From assembly GCF_900116425.1 (NCBI RefSeq), contig NZ_FPAS01000001.1, positions 1 through 64,000 of the forward strand: a stretch of DNA of 64,000 nt, read 5' to 3'. The number at the start of each line of letters is the position of its first letter. The first letter of the stretch is position 1. Positions 16,978 to 25,931 of this stretch are shown here, piece after piece. The notes under the pieces are model-generated. The model saw only the letters and a program-made list of their open reading frames with translations. It was not told the origin of the DNA and ran no database searches. Source of the DNA: Lishizhenia tianjinensis (GTDB lineage Bacteria > Bacteroidota > Bacteroidia > Flavobacteriales_D > Crocinitomicaceae). A program made the position numbers and the translations under genes.

Positions 16978-18441
16978 CTATAAACCAAAACCAACGTAGT
17001 CTTTTTTACCGCTTGGTGAAACAACTTCTAAGAGCACTCCTCCTTTGGCATTTCTTAAAGCCTCAGTTAACATTTCAGTATCTGTAACTACCTGATTGTT
17101 AATCTTTGTAATTACCATACCTTCAGTTAAGCCCAAAGCTTTTAATTTTCCTGCGCCCAAAGAGTTGATCTTAACGCCATTTTCTATATTCAGTTCTTTC
17201 ATCTCTTTAGAGCTTAATTCACCGAACTGTGCACCTAATGCGGTGTTCCTTTCTACTTCACTTTTTGAAATAAGTTTCGTTTCTCCTGCATCATTTCTTA
17301 ATAACACTTCTTTGATGCTTTCGTTACCATCTGTATCTATGATAGTTAAGCTCACTTTGTCGCCCGGTCTTCTTTTTCCAATTTCTTCTTGGAGTTCAGA
17401 TGGACTATTAACGGCTTTACTTCCTACTTTAATAATGACATCACCTTCTTTCAATTTGGCTTTGTCTGCTCCAGACTTCTCAACAACTCCTGCAATGTAT
17501 ACACCGTTCAAACTCGCCAACGATTTTTCATCTTTTAATTCTTGTGTTATATCTGCAATTTGAACGCCTAAATACGCACGTTGTACAATTCCATAATCAA
17601 TGATGTCTTTCATTACCTTTTTTACCAAGTTGGCAGGAACGGCGAAAGCATAACCCGCGTAAGAACCGGTTTGTGAGGCAATGGCTGTATTAATTCCAAC
17701 CAATTCTCCCTGTGTATTTACCAAAGCACCACCCGAGTTACCAGGATTTACTGCGGCATCCGTTTGTATAAAAGATTCAATAGGAGCTTTACTTTTTCCT
17801 TCACGAGCGATAATGTTAATGTTACGTCCTTTTGCAGAAACTATCCCTGCTGTAACCGTAGACGTTAAATTAAAAGGGTTACCCACAGCCAATACCCATT
17901 CTCCAACTCTTACTTCGTCAGAATTTCCGAAGGTCATGGGTTGTAAATTTTCAGCATCAATTTTAATAACGGCTAAATCTGTAGATGGATCTGTACCTAC
18001 GATGGTAGCCTTATAGGTTCTATCATCATTTAAGGTTACTTCAATTTCTGTGGCATCATCTATAACGTGATTGTTGGTAATGATGTACCCATCTTCTGAC
18101 ATGATTACTCCAGAACCAGAGCCTTGCCCACGTTGCTCGTATTCTCTTTGACCTGTTCCTGGGCCATTGAAAAATTCGTAGAAAGGATCTCGAACTACCG
18201 TCGTTTTGGTAACGATGGTTTTCACGTGTACTACAGAGTGTAAACTTCTATCCGAAGCAGCTGTGAAATTCTCTGTAATTCCTGGGTTAAACTCAGGTAA
18301 ATTTACCGTATGAACGGGAAGGGTTGTTGTGGGTTGAGATTTATTTGTAAAAGGTGAGTTATCGTTCATCAATAAAAATGCTCCAAGTGGTAGCATTCCT
18401 CCGATTACACCTATCCCTAGATTTTTTATTGCTTTATTCAT
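16978..18441 (-). CDS. degP: Do/HtrA-family serine endopeptidase
   Basis: 487 aa periplasmic protease and chaperone for misfolded envelope proteins. N-terminal membrane segment or uncleaved signal (5-25), trypsin-like domain with His125 (ITNNHVID), Asp155 (STDLAVIKI) and Ser236 (PGNSGGAL), then two PDZ domains (about 290-380 and 400-485; ends SGKKDYVGFGL). DegP, DegQ and DegS-type names are all used for these; the two PDZ domains argue against DegS. Stands alone between rpoD and a divergent operon; probably stress-regulated, though I see no clear operator. Confidence 0.95.
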   Translation of the reverse strand: MNKAIKNLGIGVIGGMLPLGAFLLMNDNSPFTNKSQPTTTLPVHTVNLPEFNPGITENFTAASDRSLHSVVHVKTIVTKTTVVRDPFYEFFNGPGTGQREYEQRGQGSGSGVIMSEDGYIITNNHVIDDATEIEVTLNDDRTYKATIVGTDPSTDLAVIKIDAENLQPMTFGNSDEVRVGEWVLAVGNPFNLTSTVTAGIVSAKGRNINIIAREGKSKAPIESFIQTDAAVNPGNSGGALVNTQGELVGINTAIASQTGSYAGYAFAVPANLVKKVMKDIIDYGIVQRAYLGVQIADITQELKDEKSLASLNGVYIAGVVEKSGADKAKLKEGDVIIKVGSKAVNSPSELQEEIGKRRPGDKVSLTIIDTDGNESIKEVLLRNDAGETKLISKSEVERNTALGAQFGELSSKEMKELNIENGVKINSLGAGKLKALGLTEGMVITKINNQVVTDTEMLTEALRNAKGGVLLEVVSPSGKKDYVGFGL

Positions 18442-18575
18442 TTTCTAATTATTTTGAAATTGGTCTACTAAATTAACGTTGCAACTTTCCTTTAGTGCTC
18501 TGGGCTGTGTTAAAGATTGTTAAGGGTGTTTCAATCGTTTTTTAGGATAGTTTTTAGGAAATCTTTTCGGCTTGA

Positions 18576-18605
18576 TTGTGTGTGATTTAAGAAATTCTAT
18601 TTTTG
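18576..18605 (+). promoter_or_regulatory. Bacteroidota-type promoter of the dapF-mltG operon
   Basis: TTG (18576-18578), 19-bp spacer, exact -7 box TATTTTTG (18598-18605). Because the first ATG is at 18614, a normal start site 4-8 nt after the box would give a transcript that begins at or a few bases before the start codon. No other -7 match as good is seen in the 170 bp between degP and this gene. Confidence 0.55.
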
Positions 18606-18613
18606 TACTATAA

Positions 18614-19228
18614 ATGGAAAAGAAGTACATACAATTTCTTATCGTTTTCTTACTTGGAAGTGGAATAGGAGCCTTGGTGATATACTTGGCTACAGGTTCT
18701 GTAAATCAAGAGGAAGAGACGCAAAAGTTGGTTAAGACAGTCTATAAACCCAAGGTGGTGAGGGATACTGTTTATCTTTCTAAAAAGGAAAAGTCAAGTT
18801 CTCAAGATGAGGACGAAACTTATCCTGAAGTTTTGGAAGAAAGAGATACCCTCGATACGGTGATAGATTCTTTGGTGTTGTGGGAAGATACCAACAATGT
18901 TTCCGATGATTTAATCGTGAGTGAGCAAATGAGCTCTTCGGTGAAAGTGAAATTGAGAAAGTTTCAGGAAAGTGATAGTGTGGATGTGGAAGATATCTTT
19001 AATGTGAAATCTGAACACTATGCCAGTGAAATGACAGTACAGTTCTGGACCAGTCCCTTACAACTCACCGGTTACGAATTATCAAGAAATACCTTAAAAC
19101 TATTTGGTTTTGACCCCAGACAAGCAGTACTTTTGCAAGCGAAAGAAGGAAATCGTTTGCAATTAGTTATTGACACGATGAGCTTCGAGTTAAGAAAGAC
19201 AGACAAGTTTATCTCACTGGAGTTATGA
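18614..19228 (+). CDS. Hypothetical membrane-anchored protein, first gene of the dapF operon
   Basis: 204 aa. One N-terminal membrane anchor (8-27), an acidic low-complexity linker rich in Glu/Asp/Ser/Thr (about 30-100), and a folded C-terminal domain (about 110-204; VKVKLRKFQESDSVDVEDIFNV, then FWTSPLQLTGYELSRNTLKLFGF). Most of the chain should be periplasmic. Its TGA stop overlaps the ATG of dapF (ATGATGA at 19225), so translation is coupled. I do not recognise the family; its place at the head of a dapF-mltG operon suggests an envelope role. Confidence 0.8.
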   Translation: MEKKYIQFLIVFLLGSGIGALVIYLATGSVNQEEETQKLVKTVYKPKVVRDTVYLSKKEKSSSQDEDETYPEVLEERDTLDTVIDSLVLWEDTNNVSDDLIVSEQMSSSVKVKLRKFQESDSVDVEDIFNVKSEHYASEMTVQFWTSPLQLTGYELSRNTLKLFGFDPRQAVLLQAKEGNRLQLVIDTMSFELRKTDKFISLEL

Positions 19229-20001
19229 TGAAATTCAATTTTTACAAATACCAAGGTACTGGAAATGATTTTGTGATGTTAGATAATTCTAACGGTGCTT
19301 TTAATGCCCTCACAAATGAACAAATTCAACAAATTTCTCATCGAAAGTTTGGAATAGGGTGTGACGGAGTAATTTTGGTTATGCCACACGCAGAACATGA
19401 TTTTGAAATGCGTTATTACAACGCCGATGGTTCACGTAGCTTTTGTGGAAATGGTGCGAGAGCCGCTGTTCGTTTTGCCGAGTTTTTAGGTTTGGCAAAG
19501 GATGAATGTTCCTTCTTAGCAATAGACGGAGTACATACAGCAAAAATTTTCCCCAACGAAATTGCCCTGGCCATGTCGCCCGTAAATGAGGTGAGTGAAA
19601 TTGAAGGGAACTATGTATGTAATACAGGTAGTCCGCACTACATTAAATTTACAGAAGACGCTATAGACGCCGTTGATATCGTTGCCTACGGGAAAGAGAT
19701 TCGTTACAATGAAACCTATAAACAAGACGGTATAAATGTAAACGTTGCCAATGCATCTACCTTAGAAATGTTGACCTATGAAAGAGGGGTAGAAGATGAA
19801 ACCCTTTCTTGTGGTACAGGAGCAACAGCAGTAGCTTTGGCCTACGCAAAGAAATTTGAGATTGAAGGAAAAGTGGCCTTGAACCTCCAGGTAAAGGGTG
19901 GTTTACTTCAAGTGGCTTTCGAAAGACAGGGAGACGCATACAGCAACATTCAATTGATAGGTCCGGCCGTTGAGGTCTTCCGTGGAGAATATGAACTATA
20001 G
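19225..20001 (+). CDS. dapF: Diaminopimelate epimerase
   Basis: 258 aa. Interconverts LL- and meso-diaminopimelate in the lysine and peptidoglycan precursor pathway, in the cytosol. The two catalytic cysteines are present: Cys74 in SFCGNGARA and Cys196 in LSCGTGATAVA. The FYKYQGTGNDFVMLD start is also standard. Two ATGs are in tandem (19225 and 19228), the first overlapping the upstream stop. Its own 3' end overlaps the next gene by 11 bp. Its position with mltG links precursor synthesis to glycan-strand termination. Confidence 0.97.
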   Translation: MMKFNFYKYQGTGNDFVMLDNSNGAFNALTNEQIQQISHRKFGIGCDGVILVMPHAEHDFEMRYYNADGSRSFCGNGARAAVRFAEFLGLAKDECSFLAIDGVHTAKIFPNEIALAMSPVNEVSEIEGNYVCNTGSPHYIKFTEDAIDAVDIVAYGKEIRYNETYKQDGINVNVANASTLEMLTYERGVEDETLSCGTGATAVALAYAKKFEIEGKVALNLQVKGGLLQVAFERQGDAYSNIQLIGPAVEVFRGEYEL

Positions 20002-20497
20002 TTTCCGTCCCCAAAACATAGAGGAATTAAAGAGTCAAGAACTTCTTAAAAAAGGAAGCTTTCTCTGGATTTTTCATGCCGATAAAATTCCACCACATAT
20101 AGGTATTTCAACTGAAAATCAGTTCTACAGCATTAAGTCGAGAGGAAGAGATTTTGGTATTGCGACCTCCTATGTTTTTGCCTTAATAGAACGTAAAAAA
20201 GTAGGATCTCTCTTTGTTCAAATAAAGGATTTAAAGCTCAAGGAGGTAGAAGATATCTTCCAAAAATATTCCTCAATTCCTGAAGGGAGTTCTTGCTTAG
20301 CGCCTATAAATAAAGTAATTGATCCCAATAATAATTTTTCATCTGTGGGAGAATTATTAAATTCATTGACAGAAAAAAAAGAGCTCTTAAAGGTCTACGG
20401 TATTCATTTGCCGGAAGATTATGAAGGTATTCCCGCTTATGGGAGACGTGAGATAGAGGAGCGTATTAAATTTTTACGCAATGTTAAAGGGAGATAA
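19991..20497 (+). CDS. Hypothetical protein of the dapF-mltG operon
   Basis: 168 aa from the ATG at 19991, which overlaps the end of dapF by 11 bp; an in-frame ATG at 19970 would give seven more residues but a deeper overlap. No signal peptide or membrane segment. Sequence is mixed alpha/beta with IFHADKIPPHIGISTENQFYSIKSRGRDFG near the start and a charged C-terminal helix (GRREIEERIKFLRNVKG). It looks like a conserved small cytosolic protein; I cannot assign a family. Its last codons overlap the GNAT gene at 20481 by 17 bp. Confidence 0.75.
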   Translation: MNYSFRPQNIEELKSQELLKKGSFLWIFHADKIPPHIGISTENQFYSIKSRGRDFGIATSYVFALIERKKVGSLFVQIKDLKLKEVEDIFQKYSSIPEGSSCLAPINKVIDPNNNFSSVGELLNSLTEKKELLKVYGIHLPEDYEGIPAYGRREIEERIKFLRNVKGR

Positions 20498-21011
20498 AAT
20501 TTACCTCAGAAGAGTAGAAACCTACGATGCTACCACCATTTTATTTTGGGAGAACAATCCGTCTAATTGGCGGGTTTCAAATACAGAAATTCCATTTTCT
20601 CTCCACGAAATAGAGGCGTTTATTGACAATGCACAAGCCTTTAGAACCACCGGTCAGCTTCGTTTAATGATCATAGAAAATCAAACAAATAAATCCATAG
20701 GCTGTTTAGACTTTTTTGAAATGAACTTCAAAGAACTGCGCGCAGGTGTTGGGATTTTGATAAATGATCACGCTGATAGAGGAAAAGGATTTGCACAAGA
20801 GAGTTTGAGTATCGCCGAGGAATATGTCAAAAAGGTTTTTAATTTTAGACAGCTTTTCTGCAACATACAGGCAGATAATACCGATAGCATTGCCCTTTTT
20901 GAAAAATTAGGGTATCAAAAACAAGGAGTTAAAAAAGATTGGTACAAAATAGACGGTAGTTATATAGACGAATATTTTTACCAAAAGAGATTTGAGTTGA
21001 ATGAAGAATAA
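20481..21011 (+). CDS. GNAT acetyltransferase, RimJ/RimL or SpeG-like
   Basis: 176 aa. The GNAT fold is seen in IYLRRVETYDATTILFWENNP (strand 1/helix 1), GVGILINDHADRGKGFAQESLSIAEEYV (acetyl-CoA motif RGKGFA), and LFCNIQADNTDSIALFEKLGYQKQGVKKDW (AxNxxSIxLFEKxGY). Resembles the RimJ/RimL and spermidine-acetyltransferase group. Translationally coupled on both sides (overlaps of 17 and 11 bp). In related bacteria I recall a GNAT gene between dapF and mltG, so it may modify a cell-wall precursor or an envelope protein, but that is inference. Confidence 0.9.
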   Translation: MLKGDKIYLRRVETYDATTILFWENNPSNWRVSNTEIPFSLHEIEAFIDNAQAFRTTGQLRLMIIENQTNKSIGCLDFFEMNFKELRAGVGILINDHADRGKGFAQESLSIAEEYVKKVFNFRQLFCNIQADNTDSIALFEKLGYQKQGVKKDWYKIDGSYIDEYFYQKRFELNEE

Positions 21012-22065
21012 AAAGACTTGGCTAATAGTTCTTGTAGTAATAGGACTAAGTGCTTTTCTATTGAGAGGAAAAATTGCCCTTTTCTTTGCAAGTGAACGTC
21101 ACACCATTAATCAAGAAACCCTTACCTTTTACATAGATGCTCCCATGAAATTGGAGAGTTTGGCGGATTCTTTATTTGATAAAGGCTGTTTGAAGCGCAA
21201 AGGAGATTTGATTCTTGTAGGAGAATACAAAGGATTAGATGAAGACAATATAGCTTTGGGTAAATATGAAATCCAACCTGGGATGAACCTTAAGACCTTG
21301 TTGAATGGTTTTACCTTAAACAGCAATGGAAATGGTAACGGTGAGTTAGAGGTAGATGTTACTTTCAATAACTGCTTAGATGTATATGAGTTAGCTGGGA
21401 AAGTGGCTCAATCTTGTATGGTAGATAGTACTGAGCTGATCGAATATTTATTGTCGGATGAGACTTTGAACCACTATGGATTTACAGAAGAGACGGTGGG
21501 AACGCTGTTCTTACCCAATACCTACAGAATGTTCTGGGATGTAACTCCAGAAAGTTTCATACAACGCATGGCTAAAGAATACAAGAGATTCTGGAACCCG
21601 CACAGAGTGGCTCGGGTGAAGCAGATAGGTTTAGAAACACAATCGGAAGTTGTAACCATAGCCAGTATTGTATACGCAGAACAAAATAGAAAGCCAGAAG
21701 AATGGCCGAGAATTGCAGGTTTGTATTTAAATCGTGTGCGTAGAGGTATGTTATTGCAAAGTGATCCAACTTCACTTTTTTGCTTGCCTCCAGGAGAAAG
21801 AAAACAAAGACGCGTACTTAGAAAACATACGCAGTTAGATTGTCCATACAATACTTATAAATATCCTGGTGTACCACCCGGCCCTATTTTAATTCCACCC
21901 TCAAAAGTTATTGAAGCGGTGCTAAATGCCGAAGAACATAATTATATCTTTATGTGTGCAAAACCAGAATACAGTGGCTTGCACAATTTTTCTACCACCA
22001 ATGCCCAACATGAGCGTTATGCTGCTGTTTACAGACGTTGGTTAAACGAACAAGGAATACGATAG
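21001..22065 (+). CDS. mltG: Endolytic murein transglycosylase MltG
   Basis: 354 aa inner-membrane enzyme that cuts nascent peptidoglycan strands and so sets their length. Membrane anchor at 7-27; a LysM-like part (about 40-105); catalytic YceG domain after that. The conserved catalytic Glu227 is in ASIVYAEQ, followed by RIAGLYLNRVRRGMLLQSDPT, and the YNTYKYPGVPPGPI motif is intact. Overlaps the GNAT gene by 11 bp. Functionally tied to dapF in the same operon. Confidence 0.96.
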   Translation: MKNKKTWLIVLVVIGLSAFLLRGKIALFFASERHTINQETLTFYIDAPMKLESLADSLFDKGCLKRKGDLILVGEYKGLDEDNIALGKYEIQPGMNLKTLLNGFTLNSNGNGNGELEVDVTFNNCLDVYELAGKVAQSCMVDSTELIEYLLSDETLNHYGFTEETVGTLFLPNTYRMFWDVTPESFIQRMAKEYKRFWNPHRVARVKQIGLETQSEVVTIASIVYAEQNRKPEEWPRIAGLYLNRVRRGMLLQSDPTSLFCLPPGERKQRRVLRKHTQLDCPYNTYKYPGVPPGPILIPPSKVIEAVLNAEEHNYIFMCAKPEYSGLHNFSTTNAQHERYAAVYRRWLNEQGIR

Positions 22066-22069
22066 AACG

Positions 22070-23056
22070 ATGAAAGAGAACAGAAGAAGTTTTTTTAAAT
22101 GGAGTTTGGCGCTGGGAGCAATTGGTTTAACTGCTCCTGCTAAAGCAATGAATAATTTGGGGAGTTTGGGTAAAGTAACCCGCAAACCTATTATCATTTC
22201 TACGTGGCAGCACGGTATGGACGCCAATAAAAAAGCATGGGAAGTTCTTGGAAACAAAGGTTCAGCTTTAGATGCGGTAGAACAAGGCGCGCGTGAAGTA
22301 GAATCGCAAGTTGAAAATAAATCTGTAGGTATAGGTGGCTTGCCTGATGAATTAGGAAAAGTTACCCTTGATGCCTGTATCATGGATCACAACCATAAGT
22401 GCGGCTCTGTAGCCTTTTTGCAAGACATAGAACATCCCATTTCTGTGGCTAGAAAAGTGATGGAAGATACTCCTCACGTTATGTTGGTAGGAGAGGGAGC
22501 TCAAAAATTTGCCCTGGAAAAAGGTTTTGAAAAGAAGAATTTACTTTCTAAAAGTAGCAAGGAAGATTATAAAAAATGGAAGGCTTCGCAAGAGCGCAAG
22601 AAGCCAGAGGTGAATCACGAAAATCATGATACCATAGGTTTGTTAGCCATGGATGAAGCTGGAAATATTTCTGGTGCATGTACAACCTCTGGTTGGGCTT
22701 ATAAACTACACGGTAGAGTGGGAGATTCGCCGATTATTGGTGCCGGACTTTACGTGGATAATGAAATTGGAGGAGCGGTTGCAACAGGACTAGGTGAAGC
22801 TGTCATTCGCGTTTCAGGATCACATTTGGTGGTAGAGCTCATGCGACAAGGAAAATCTCCGCAAGAAGCGTGTCAACTGGCTGTAGAACGCATCATCGCC
22901 AAGCACGATGATCTTACGGGCTTACAAGTTGGATTCTTGGCCTTAAACAAAAAGGGAGAAGTAGGAGCTTATTCCGTGTACAATGGATTTAACTATGGTT
23001 TAAAATCTAAAGATCAAGACGAACTAATTGACGCTCCTTTTAATAGAAAATGGTAA
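22070..23056 (+). CDS. N(4)-(beta-N-acetylglucosaminyl)-L-asparaginase family (glycosylasparaginase)
   Basis: 328 aa Ntn-hydrolase precursor that self-cleaves before a nucleophilic Thr. The cleavage site HDTIG puts the nucleophile at Thr188, giving alpha (up to Asp187) and beta chains; the substrate pocket motifs GRVGDSPIIGAGLYVDNEIGGA and ATGLGEAV follow. Splits the GlcNAc-Asn bond of glycoprotein remnants. The N-terminus carries a twin-arginine motif (NRRSFFKW) and a hydrophobic stretch, so export by Tat to the periplasm is likely. Starts 4 bp after mltG and overlaps the beta-mannosidase gene by 7 bp; together they fit N-glycan breakdown. Confidence 0.93.
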   Translation: MKENRRSFFKWSLALGAIGLTAPAKAMNNLGSLGKVTRKPIIISTWQHGMDANKKAWEVLGNKGSALDAVEQGAREVESQVENKSVGIGGLPDELGKVTLDACIMDHNHKCGSVAFLQDIEHPISVARKVMEDTPHVMLVGEGAQKFALEKGFEKKNLLSKSSKEDYKKWKASQERKKPEVNHENHDTIGLLAMDEAGNISGACTTSGWAYKLHGRVGDSPIIGAGLYVDNEIGGAVATGLGEAVIRVSGSHLVVELMRQGKSPQEACQLAVERIIAKHDDLTGLQVGFLALNKKGEVGAYSVYNGFNYGLKSKDQDELIDAPFNRKW

Positions 23057-25455
23057 GAAATATTCTACTGCTTTTGTGTTTACTTCCCTTGTGTTTAAAA
23101 GCGCAGAAGGTAGATACCTTAGTTTGGAATTATCAGAATTTAGAACCCTTTTCACAAGGTAGCCTCCAGTATCAAGTTTTAAAGAAATTTAATAAATTTC
23201 TACCCTACCATCTCGATCAGTCTTTAAGGTATACTTCAATTGAAAATGAGCTTGCTGTACTCGAAACTACTTATAATCATACAGGCGGAAAGGCATTTTT
23301 AAGTTGTGCTAAAATCGCCACCTTTTGTGAGCTTAAAGTCAACGGTAAAACCGTCTTACACACCAATAATTATTTTCATCCCTGGGAGATAGAACTTACT
23401 GACTATCTAAAACAAGGTGAGAATCAAATTGAAGCACACTTCATTCCGGCTGCTAAAATGGAATTGGAAGAGAAGTATGATTACCTGCATCCGGCCCCCA
23501 ATGATGAAGGTGAAATCGAAATCGCGTCTTTGGTTAGAAAACCTCAACATATGTTTGGGTGGGACTTTGCCCCAAGAATGAATTTGATAGGTTTTATGGC
23601 TCCCGTGGTGATATCTACCCAGACAGAGCTTTTTAAAAACCCTTATGTCAAAACCCTTTCTATAACTGCTAATTCTGCAATAATAGAACGTTCTATAGAA
23701 CTAATGGCATCGAATGATACCGAAATTGTTTGGAGGATAGAGGATGAGGTGAGAAGTCTAAAGTCTGAAAACGGTGTGTTAAAATGGAAAGACACGTTGT
23801 TCAACCCCGTTTTATGGCAAGCCGGTGAAATTAATGAGCTCTATGAAGAGCAGTGGAGTTTTACTGCCGATAGCGTTAGAAGTACAAAGAAGGTGAGGTA
23901 TGGAGTCCGAAAAGTAGCGTTGATTCAAACGCCAGACAGTTTGGGAACTCCTTTTTATTTCAAGCTCAATAATGAATTTGTTTTTTGCAAAGGTTCTAAT
24001 GTCGTGCCTTTGGATGTTTTCCCTGAAAAGGTTACTCCTGAAAAAATCAGAAACCTTGTGTTGGATGCCAAAGAAGCGAATATGAATATGCTCCGTGTTT
24101 GGGGTGGAGGAGATTATTTACCCGAGTATTTCTATACTTTATGTGATAGTTTAGGTATTATGGTTTGGCAAGATTTTATGTTCGCTTGTGCCATGTATCC
24201 CAGTGATTCTTCATTTCTAAAAAGTGTGCAAGACGAAGCTGTTTATCAAGTAAAGCGTTTGCGTCAACATCCTTCCGTTGTCTATTTTAATGGAAATAAT
24301 GAAGTGGATGTAGCCTGGAAAAATTGGGGTTTTCAAGGTCTAGAAAAATACAATTTAACGGCGTCAGCTCAAAGAGAAATTGAAGCAGGCTACACTAAAA
24401 TATTTAAGGGTATTTTAAAGGATGTCGTACATCAGCACTCGAATATACCTTATGAACACACTTCTCCTTTAAGCAATTGGGGTTCTCCTGAAAATTTCAA
24501 CCATGGAAGCATGCATTACTGGGGTGTTTGGCATGGGAATGATTCACTACAAGAGTTTTGGAAACAAATCGGAAGGTTTAATGCAGAGTTTGGTTTTCAA
24601 AGTTTTCCTTCTGTTTATGCTTTAAACCAAATTGAATCAAACTCACCCTTGTCACTAGATAATCCAAATCTTCAAAAGCGACAAAAAAGTTATATCGGCA
24701 GTGCTAAAATTGAAGACTTTATCCAACGAGAATACGGTGGATTTACAGATTTTTCTGACTTTGTGTACAAGAGTCAGTTGGTACAGACCAAAGGAGTAGG
24801 TGGAGCGCTAATTGCACATCGTTTAGCATCCCCAGCTTGTGGAGGTTCCTTGTTTTGGCAATTGAATGATTGTTGGGAAGCACCTACCTGGTCGGCTATT
24901 GATTATTACGGTGAGCGCAAGGCCTTGTATTATAAAGCAAAAGTAGTGTTTGCTCCTCAAACAATTGTAAGAGACCCTAGTCATCCGTCAGATTTTTATT
25001 TTTTACAAGACGATATTCCGCCAGTAAATCAAGTCTTGGAATTGAACTATTATTCTTTTGATGGAAAGTTGTTACACCGAAAAGATTACCCCCTACTTTC
25101 AAGTAGGAAACAAGAGATATTAGTAGAGGAGGGTGTGGGAGATTTTCTTGTGATTTCTCTAGGAGAAAAGAATTTTGAATTTATAGTAAGGGATAAAGAA
25201 CCAAATGAATCGGATAATGCATCGCTTGAAATCATTTCTTTAAACTTTGACGATGAAATAGGAACGGGAAAACTTACTTTTAAAGTAAAATCTTTTGTTG
25301 CGCATTTACAGTTTTACAGTGAAAAATATCCTCTTATTTTTGCGGAAAATTTTAAACATTTCTTACCCGGAGAGTATACCCTTAGTTTTGAAATCAGAAC
25401 AGCAGTGGATGCTTTGGATAAGGAGACAATTAAATTTCATTACATCCAACCATAA
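23050..25455 (+). CDS. Glycoside hydrolase family 2 beta-mannosidase
   Basis: 801 aa with a signal peptide (ending LKAQ, residue 19), so periplasmic or outer-membrane associated. Domain order: N-terminal sugar-binding jelly roll (about 25-190), Ig-like domain (190-290), TIM barrel (about 300-620) and C-terminal beta domains. The acid/base Glu418 is in FNGNNEV and the nucleophile Glu513 in NAEFGFQS, both as in GH2 beta-mannosidases; LRVWGGGDYLPEYFY is another subfamily mark. Removes terminal beta-mannose, for example from the N-glycan core. This complements the glycosylasparaginase just upstream. Confidence 0.94.
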   Translation: MVRNILLLLCLLPLCLKAQKVDTLVWNYQNLEPFSQGSLQYQVLKKFNKFLPYHLDQSLRYTSIENELAVLETTYNHTGGKAFLSCAKIATFCELKVNGKTVLHTNNYFHPWEIELTDYLKQGENQIEAHFIPAAKMELEEKYDYLHPAPNDEGEIEIASLVRKPQHMFGWDFAPRMNLIGFMAPVVISTQTELFKNPYVKTLSITANSAIIERSIELMASNDTEIVWRIEDEVRSLKSENGVLKWKDTLFNPVLWQAGEINELYEEQWSFTADSVRSTKKVRYGVRKVALIQTPDSLGTPFYFKLNNEFVFCKGSNVVPLDVFPEKVTPEKIRNLVLDAKEANMNMLRVWGGGDYLPEYFYTLCDSLGIMVWQDFMFACAMYPSDSSFLKSVQDEAVYQVKRLRQHPSVVYFNGNNEVDVAWKNWGFQGLEKYNLTASAQREIEAGYTKIFKGILKDVVHQHSNIPYEHTSPLSNWGSPENFNHGSMHYWGVWHGNDSLQEFWKQIGRFNAEFGFQSFPSVYALNQIESNSPLSLDNPNLQKRQKSYIGSAKIEDFIQREYGGFTDFSDFVYKSQLVQTKGVGGALIAHRLASPACGGSLFWQLNDCWEAPTWSAIDYYGERKALYYKAKVVFAPQTIVRDPSHPSDFYFLQDDIPPVNQVLELNYYSFDGKLLHRKDYPLLSSRKQEILVEEGVGDFLVISLGEKNFEFIVRDKEPNESDNASLEIISLNFDDEIGTGKLTFKVKSFVAHLQFYSEKYPLIFAENFKHFLPGEYTLSFEIRTAVDALDKETIKFHYIQP

Positions 25456-25916
25456 TGTTTAGTAAAGAAGAGTTACGCGAGAGAAAAACCCAGTTTTGGG
25501 AAGGTTTGAAAAAGAAGATGCAAAACCGCAAGTCGGCCAATGGAAGACGTGCGAATTGGATCAATTATAAAACTGGACTTAAATTCTTCTTTGTGCGTTT
25601 GGATGTAAATAGCAAACGTGCCATTTTCGCATTAGACTTACAACCCAAGGATGAAGGAATTAAAGAAATTTTCTGGGAGCAATTACAGGAGTTGAAAGTG
25701 GTGTTGGAAGCCGAGATGGGTGCTGGTATTTGGGACGAAGATGTGGAAATAAAATACGGACACAGTGTAAGTAGAATTTACTGGGAATTGCCCGATGTAA
25801 ATATGTTTAAAGAAGAAGACACAGATAAAATCTATGCCTTCTTTCAAGAAAAATTAATTGCTTTCGATCGTTTCTATACAGATTACGATGAAATCTTGCT
25901 TACGCTAGCGCAATAA
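25455..25916 (+). CDS. DUF4268 domain-containing protein
   Basis: 153 aa, covering the whole DUF4268 family: RRANWINYKTGLKFFFVRLDVNSKRAIFALDLQ, then the acidic LPDVNMFKEEDTDKIYAFFQEKL segment. Cytosolic, no membrane segment. Its ATG overlaps the stop of the beta-mannosidase gene by one base, so it is the last gene of the eight-gene operon. Related domains occur at the C-terminus of restriction/DNA-binding proteins, but the standalone form has no assigned role that I know. Confidence 0.88.
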   Translation: MFSKEELRERKTQFWEGLKKKMQNRKSANGRRANWINYKTGLKFFFVRLDVNSKRAIFALDLQPKDEGIKEIFWEQLQELKVVLEAEMGAGIWDEDVEIKYGHSVSRIYWELPDVNMFKEEDTDKIYAFFQEKLIAFDRFYTDYDEILLTLAQ

Positions 25917-25931
25917 GCAGTTTTTTTTAAA

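Noticed and set aside
17096-17563. Plus-strand frame (155 aa) across the HtrA protease gene
   Set aside because: Antisense to degP, same shadow-frame composition.
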